Source of the DNA: Candidatus Magasanikbacteria bacterium RIFCSPLOWO2_02_FULL_44_11
GTDB taxonomy: Bacteria; Patescibacteriota; Patescibacteriia; Magasanikbacterales; GWA2-37-8
DNA: 22,800 nt
Reading direction: 5' to 3'
Assembly (NCBI GenBank): GCA_001783035.1
Contig: MFQK01000001.1
Coordinates: 12,095-34,894, forward strand
Shown here: one piece after another, positions 20,817 to 22,800 of the stretch
Position numbering within the stretch: position 1 is the first letter of the stretch
Layout of the letters: each line of letters starts with the position of its first letter
The notes under the pieces: model-generated
Database searches by the model: none
Seen by the model: only the letters and a program-made list of their open reading frames with translations
What the model was told of the DNA's origin: nothing
Translations under genes and position numbers: made by a program

Positions 20817-21806
20817 ATGCACGATCTCATCACCATCGGCGACCCGGTAATAGATACACACGTTCAAATCGCGGATAATCAGGCGTCGGTACAAACCAAT
20901 GACCGTGAAGAGAGTTTTTTGTGCTTTCCCTATGGCCAAAAAATTTCTATTAACGACAGTTTCCAGGCTCTGGGGGGCAACGCGGCTGATGTTGCCGTTG
21001 GCGCCAGTCGGCTTGGGCTCAAGACCGCGCTTTTAACGACGCTTGGCGGTGATGCCGGAGCACAATTGGTATCGACCAAGCTACAGGCAGAAGGCATAGC
21101 CACCGATTATATCATGACTGACCCAAAAAGTTTGACGCGTTATTCAATCATCCTTAATTATAAATCCGAACGGACAATTTTGACTCATGCCGATAAGCGA
21201 AATTATGCCTGGCCAGATAATGTTGGCGGCGCAAATTGGTTGTATTATTCCGGCCTGGGCGCGGGTTTCGAAAAGGTTCAAAAAAAGATTCTTCAATATT
21301 TAAAAAACCATTCATCAACGCGACTGGCCGTGAATCCCGGATCGTACATGCTCGAACATGGTCGAGCGGCCTTAAAAGACGTCTTATTGCAAACCGATTT
21401 GCTATTTGTAAATCTTGAAGAAGCCGAAATATTAAGCGGCACCACACTTGCCAAGCAAAAAAGCGTGGAAGCGTTGCTGCGAGCCTTGTTGGCGCTCGGT
21501 CCGGATGAAGTAGTCATAACTGATGGAGAAAAAGGCGCTTGGGCAAGCACCAGCGATGAGTGGTGGCATATTGCGGCCTTACCGGTGAAGGTTGTCTCTA
21601 AAACCGGAGCCGGCGACGCTTTTGCCTCCGGATATCTCGCGGCCCGATTCTACGAACACGATATTAAAAACGCCTTGCAATGGGGCATTGCCAACAGCTC
21701 TGCCGTAATCGGACAACATGGCGCCCAAACCGGTCTTCAAAACAAAACAGGCCTGCTCGGCCTGGTTAAAAAATATTCTTCAGTTACACCTGTTAAACAA
21801 GGGTAA
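20817..21806 (+). CDS. PfkB-family sugar kinase
   Basis: A 329-residue ribokinase/PfkB-type kinase. ALGGNAADVAVGASRLGLKTA is PfkB signature 1 (sugar-binding Gly-Gly-Asn), VITDGEKGAWA precedes the ATP site, and KTGAGDAFASGYLAARF is signature 2 with the catalytic Asp in GAGD. The substrate cannot be read from sequence; ribokinase, fructokinase or adenosine-kinase-like activities are all possible, and the rpiB/rpe context favours a pentose or hexose entering that pathway. An upstream GTG at 20796 overlaps trxB and the predicted transcription start, so the ATG at 20817, preceded by T, is preferred. The last 14 bp overlap the convergent unknown gene. Confidence 0.9.
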   Translation: MHDLITIGDPVIDTHVQIADNQASVQTNDREESFLCFPYGQKISINDSFQALGGNAADVAVGASRLGLKTALLTTLGGDAGAQLVSTKLQAEGIATDYIMTDPKSLTRYSIILNYKSERTILTHADKRNYAWPDNVGGANWLYYSGLGAGFEKVQKKILQYLKNHSSTRLAVNPGSYMLEHGRAALKDVLLQTDLLFVNLEEAEILSGTTLAKQKSVEALLRALLALGPDEVVITDGEKGAWASTSDEWWHIAALPVKVVSKTGAGDAFASGYLAARFYEHDIKNALQWGIANSSAVIGQHGAQTGLQNKTGLLGLVKKYSSVTPVKQG

Positions 21807-22509
21807 AAGCTTTGGAAGTGTGAATACCTTTTAGGCGGTTCAATTCGTGTTTGCGACCATTAAAAAAGTCCGGTGCTTGGCAAACGGCTTCATACTCAAG
21901 ATTTGGTCCCAAAAGGCACAGGCCATGCTCAAAATGACGCACACGCGCGCGAATCTCATCGGCTAAAGTAGGATGATCATGCTCGGCCTCAGCCAAATTT
22001 CGCAAGTGGCCTAAGGTCAATTTAATATCTTTTATCAAATTTTTAAAATCTTCAACGCGGGCCAAATAATGTTTTTGTTTCAAGCCCGCGATGTCCCGCC
22101 TGACGTATTTACGCAAGTCAACTTGCATATCGACCAGTGCCCGACATAACTCACCACGATCTTCCAAACTGAAAAAACTGGCCGGTTTGCCGACGTGTAG
22201 ATCGCGGAAAGAACCGCCGTATTTTATAAAATCGTGATACTTATTGGCTACCGCCTCAGAAAGTTTGGGTAATAAAAAATGTTCGCCAATATCCGTTTCG
22301 GCCGAGGCCATGAGTTCCCGAAAGGCTTGGTTCCAAGGCCAGATTTCATAACCAAAGACGATCATAGTATCTTCCAAACTTTCGAGGCTGCTGGCGGGGT
22401 TATCTTTTAACTCCCGAATGGTCTGGGCGATTTTTTCTTTCCGATCTGCTGGAAACAAGGGAGGAAGGTGCTCAAAAAGATGTTTGAAAATTTCTAAGGT
22501 TGATTGCAT
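21793..22509 (-). CDS. Soluble helical protein, unknown
   Basis: A 238-residue protein I do not recognise. It is mainly helical and charged (KIAQTIRELKDNPASSLESL; RGELCRALVDMQVDLRKYVRRD; DFKNLIKDIKLTLGHLRNLA) with several His residues in the second half (KQKHYLARVE, EAEHDHPTLADEI, ARVRHFEHGLCLLG). A metal site is conceivable but no known motif is seen. No membrane segment or signal. The ATG at 22509 is chosen because the predicted transcription start lies near 22532, downstream of a longer in-frame ATG at 22572. It overlaps the end of pfkB by 14 bp, tail to tail. Confidence 0.65.
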   Translation of the reverse strand: MQSTLEIFKHLFEHLPPLFPADRKEKIAQTIRELKDNPASSLESLEDTMIVFGYEIWPWNQAFRELMASAETDIGEHFLLPKLSEAVANKYHDFIKYGGSFRDLHVGKPASFFSLEDRGELCRALVDMQVDLRKYVRRDIAGLKQKHYLARVEDFKNLIKDIKLTLGHLRNLAEAEHDHPTLADEIRARVRHFEHGLCLLGPNLEYEAVCQAPDFFNGRKHELNRLKGIHTSKAFTLV

Positions 22510-22538
22510 ATTGCGTGATAATAGGTTGCTATTTGTAT

Positions 22539-22567
22539 ATAATAACACTCTTTGGTGTTTGCTCCAA
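22539..22567 (-). promoter_or_regulatory. Promoter of the 238-residue protein gene
   Basis: On the minus strand TTGGAG (22567-22562), a 17-bp spacer and TATTAT (22544-22539) preceded by TGT. The predicted leader is about 23 nt. Confidence 0.6.
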
Positions 22568-22628
22568 GCCAACGATGTGAAAACCTGGCGCTTTGAGCGA
22601 CCGGAGAACGCGGTTGGTCTAGGCCATA

Positions 22629-22800
22629 CTATTCAAAACGGAACAAGATAATGATGGAAGCCATACCCAAACCGAGCCCCAGAAGTTCGAGTTGAGTGAT
22701 ATGTTCTTTATAGAAAAATGCCCCGAGTAAAAATAAGCTCATGACGATGGTCAACGAATAGAGGGCGCCGAGGATAGAGAGCTCTTCGCGTCGCATGAGA
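22629..22800 (-). CDS. DMT/SMR-like small transporter, 3' end only
   Basis: The C-terminal 56 residues of a membrane protein running off the right edge; the stop TAG is at 22631-22629. It reads REELSILGALYSLTIVMSLF, a hydrophobic helix, then FFYKEHITQLELLGLGLGMA and a last helix ending IIILFRFE. The E-x-I-T-x-x-x-L-L-G-x-G pattern before the last helix is typical of the drug/metabolite transporter superfamily (EamA or small multidrug resistance proteins). The start is not in the window and the substrate cannot be inferred. Confidence 0.65.
   Translation of the reverse strand, partial: LMRREELSILGALYSLTIVMSLFLLGAFFYKEHITQLELLGLGLGMASIIILFRFE

Noticed and set aside
22510-22572. Longer N-terminus for the 238-residue unknown protein
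   Set aside because: The ATG at 22572 lies upstream of the predicted -35 box (22567-22562).
1-22800. CRISPR arrays, tRNA or rRNA genes, insertion sequences, integrases
   Set aside because: Looked for on both strands; no regular repeat-spacer arrays, tRNA signatures or transposase/integrase motifs were seen.

Overview
The window looks like a piece of a small, streamlined Candidate Phyla Radiation (Patescibacteria, probably Parcubacteria-like) genome. The reasons are dense packing, moderate GC, short housekeeping proteins, several lysine/glutamate-rich proteins of unknown function, an IleS of the eukaryote-like type, and no recognisable Shine-Dalgarno sequence before any gene. TGA acts as a normal stop (it ends folA and the first FemAB-like gene), so the TGA-recoding lineages are excluded. 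The taxonomic placement is inference; no rRNA is present.

Region by region: (1) 226-1285 holds a dCMP deaminase and a P-loop nucleotide-kinase-like protein, ended by a strong terminator. (2) 1369-2812 holds two helical proteins of unknown function, again terminated. (3) 2898-6210 is a dTMP operon: dUTPase, two unknown genes, thymidylate synthase, dihydrofolate reductase and thymidylate kinase. With the dCMP deaminase this is a full route from dCMP/dUTP to dTDP. (4) 6282-7112 is a polytopic membrane protein with a 60-bp internal tandem duplication. (5) 7206-8777 is gatB, meeting the minus-strand operon of a NIF3-like protein and ruvA (8964-10531) at an elaborate cloverleaf-like inverted repeat. 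(6) 10610-15049 is an accessory operon: a promoter, a leader with mutually exclusive antiterminator and terminator hairpins and a possible 34-codon leader ORF, an 804-residue fusion of two ATP-grasp ligases, and two tandem paralogous FemAB/BioF2-like acyltransferases. (7) 15033-18167 (minus) is ileS behind a T-box leader that folds like the ultrashort-Stem-I class but ends in an intrinsic terminator. (8) 18277-18615 (minus) is a small unknown gene. (9) 18744-21806 is rpiB, rpe, a thioredoxin-reductase-like flavoprotein and a PfkB sugar kinase. (10) 21793-22509 (minus) is an unknown gene, and 22629-22800 (minus) is the 3' end of a DMT/SMR-like transporter.

Three things stand out. All 24 intact protein genes start with ATG directly preceded by T (TATG), with no Shine-Dalgarno, usually 12-27 nt downstream of a clear -35/-10 promoter. 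The ATP-grasp/FemAB operon looks like an uncharacterised peptide-forming or peptide-transferring system under transcription attenuation. The ileS T-box combines an ultrashort Stem I with a terminator, which makes sense in a genome that cannot regulate by hiding a Shine-Dalgarno sequence.
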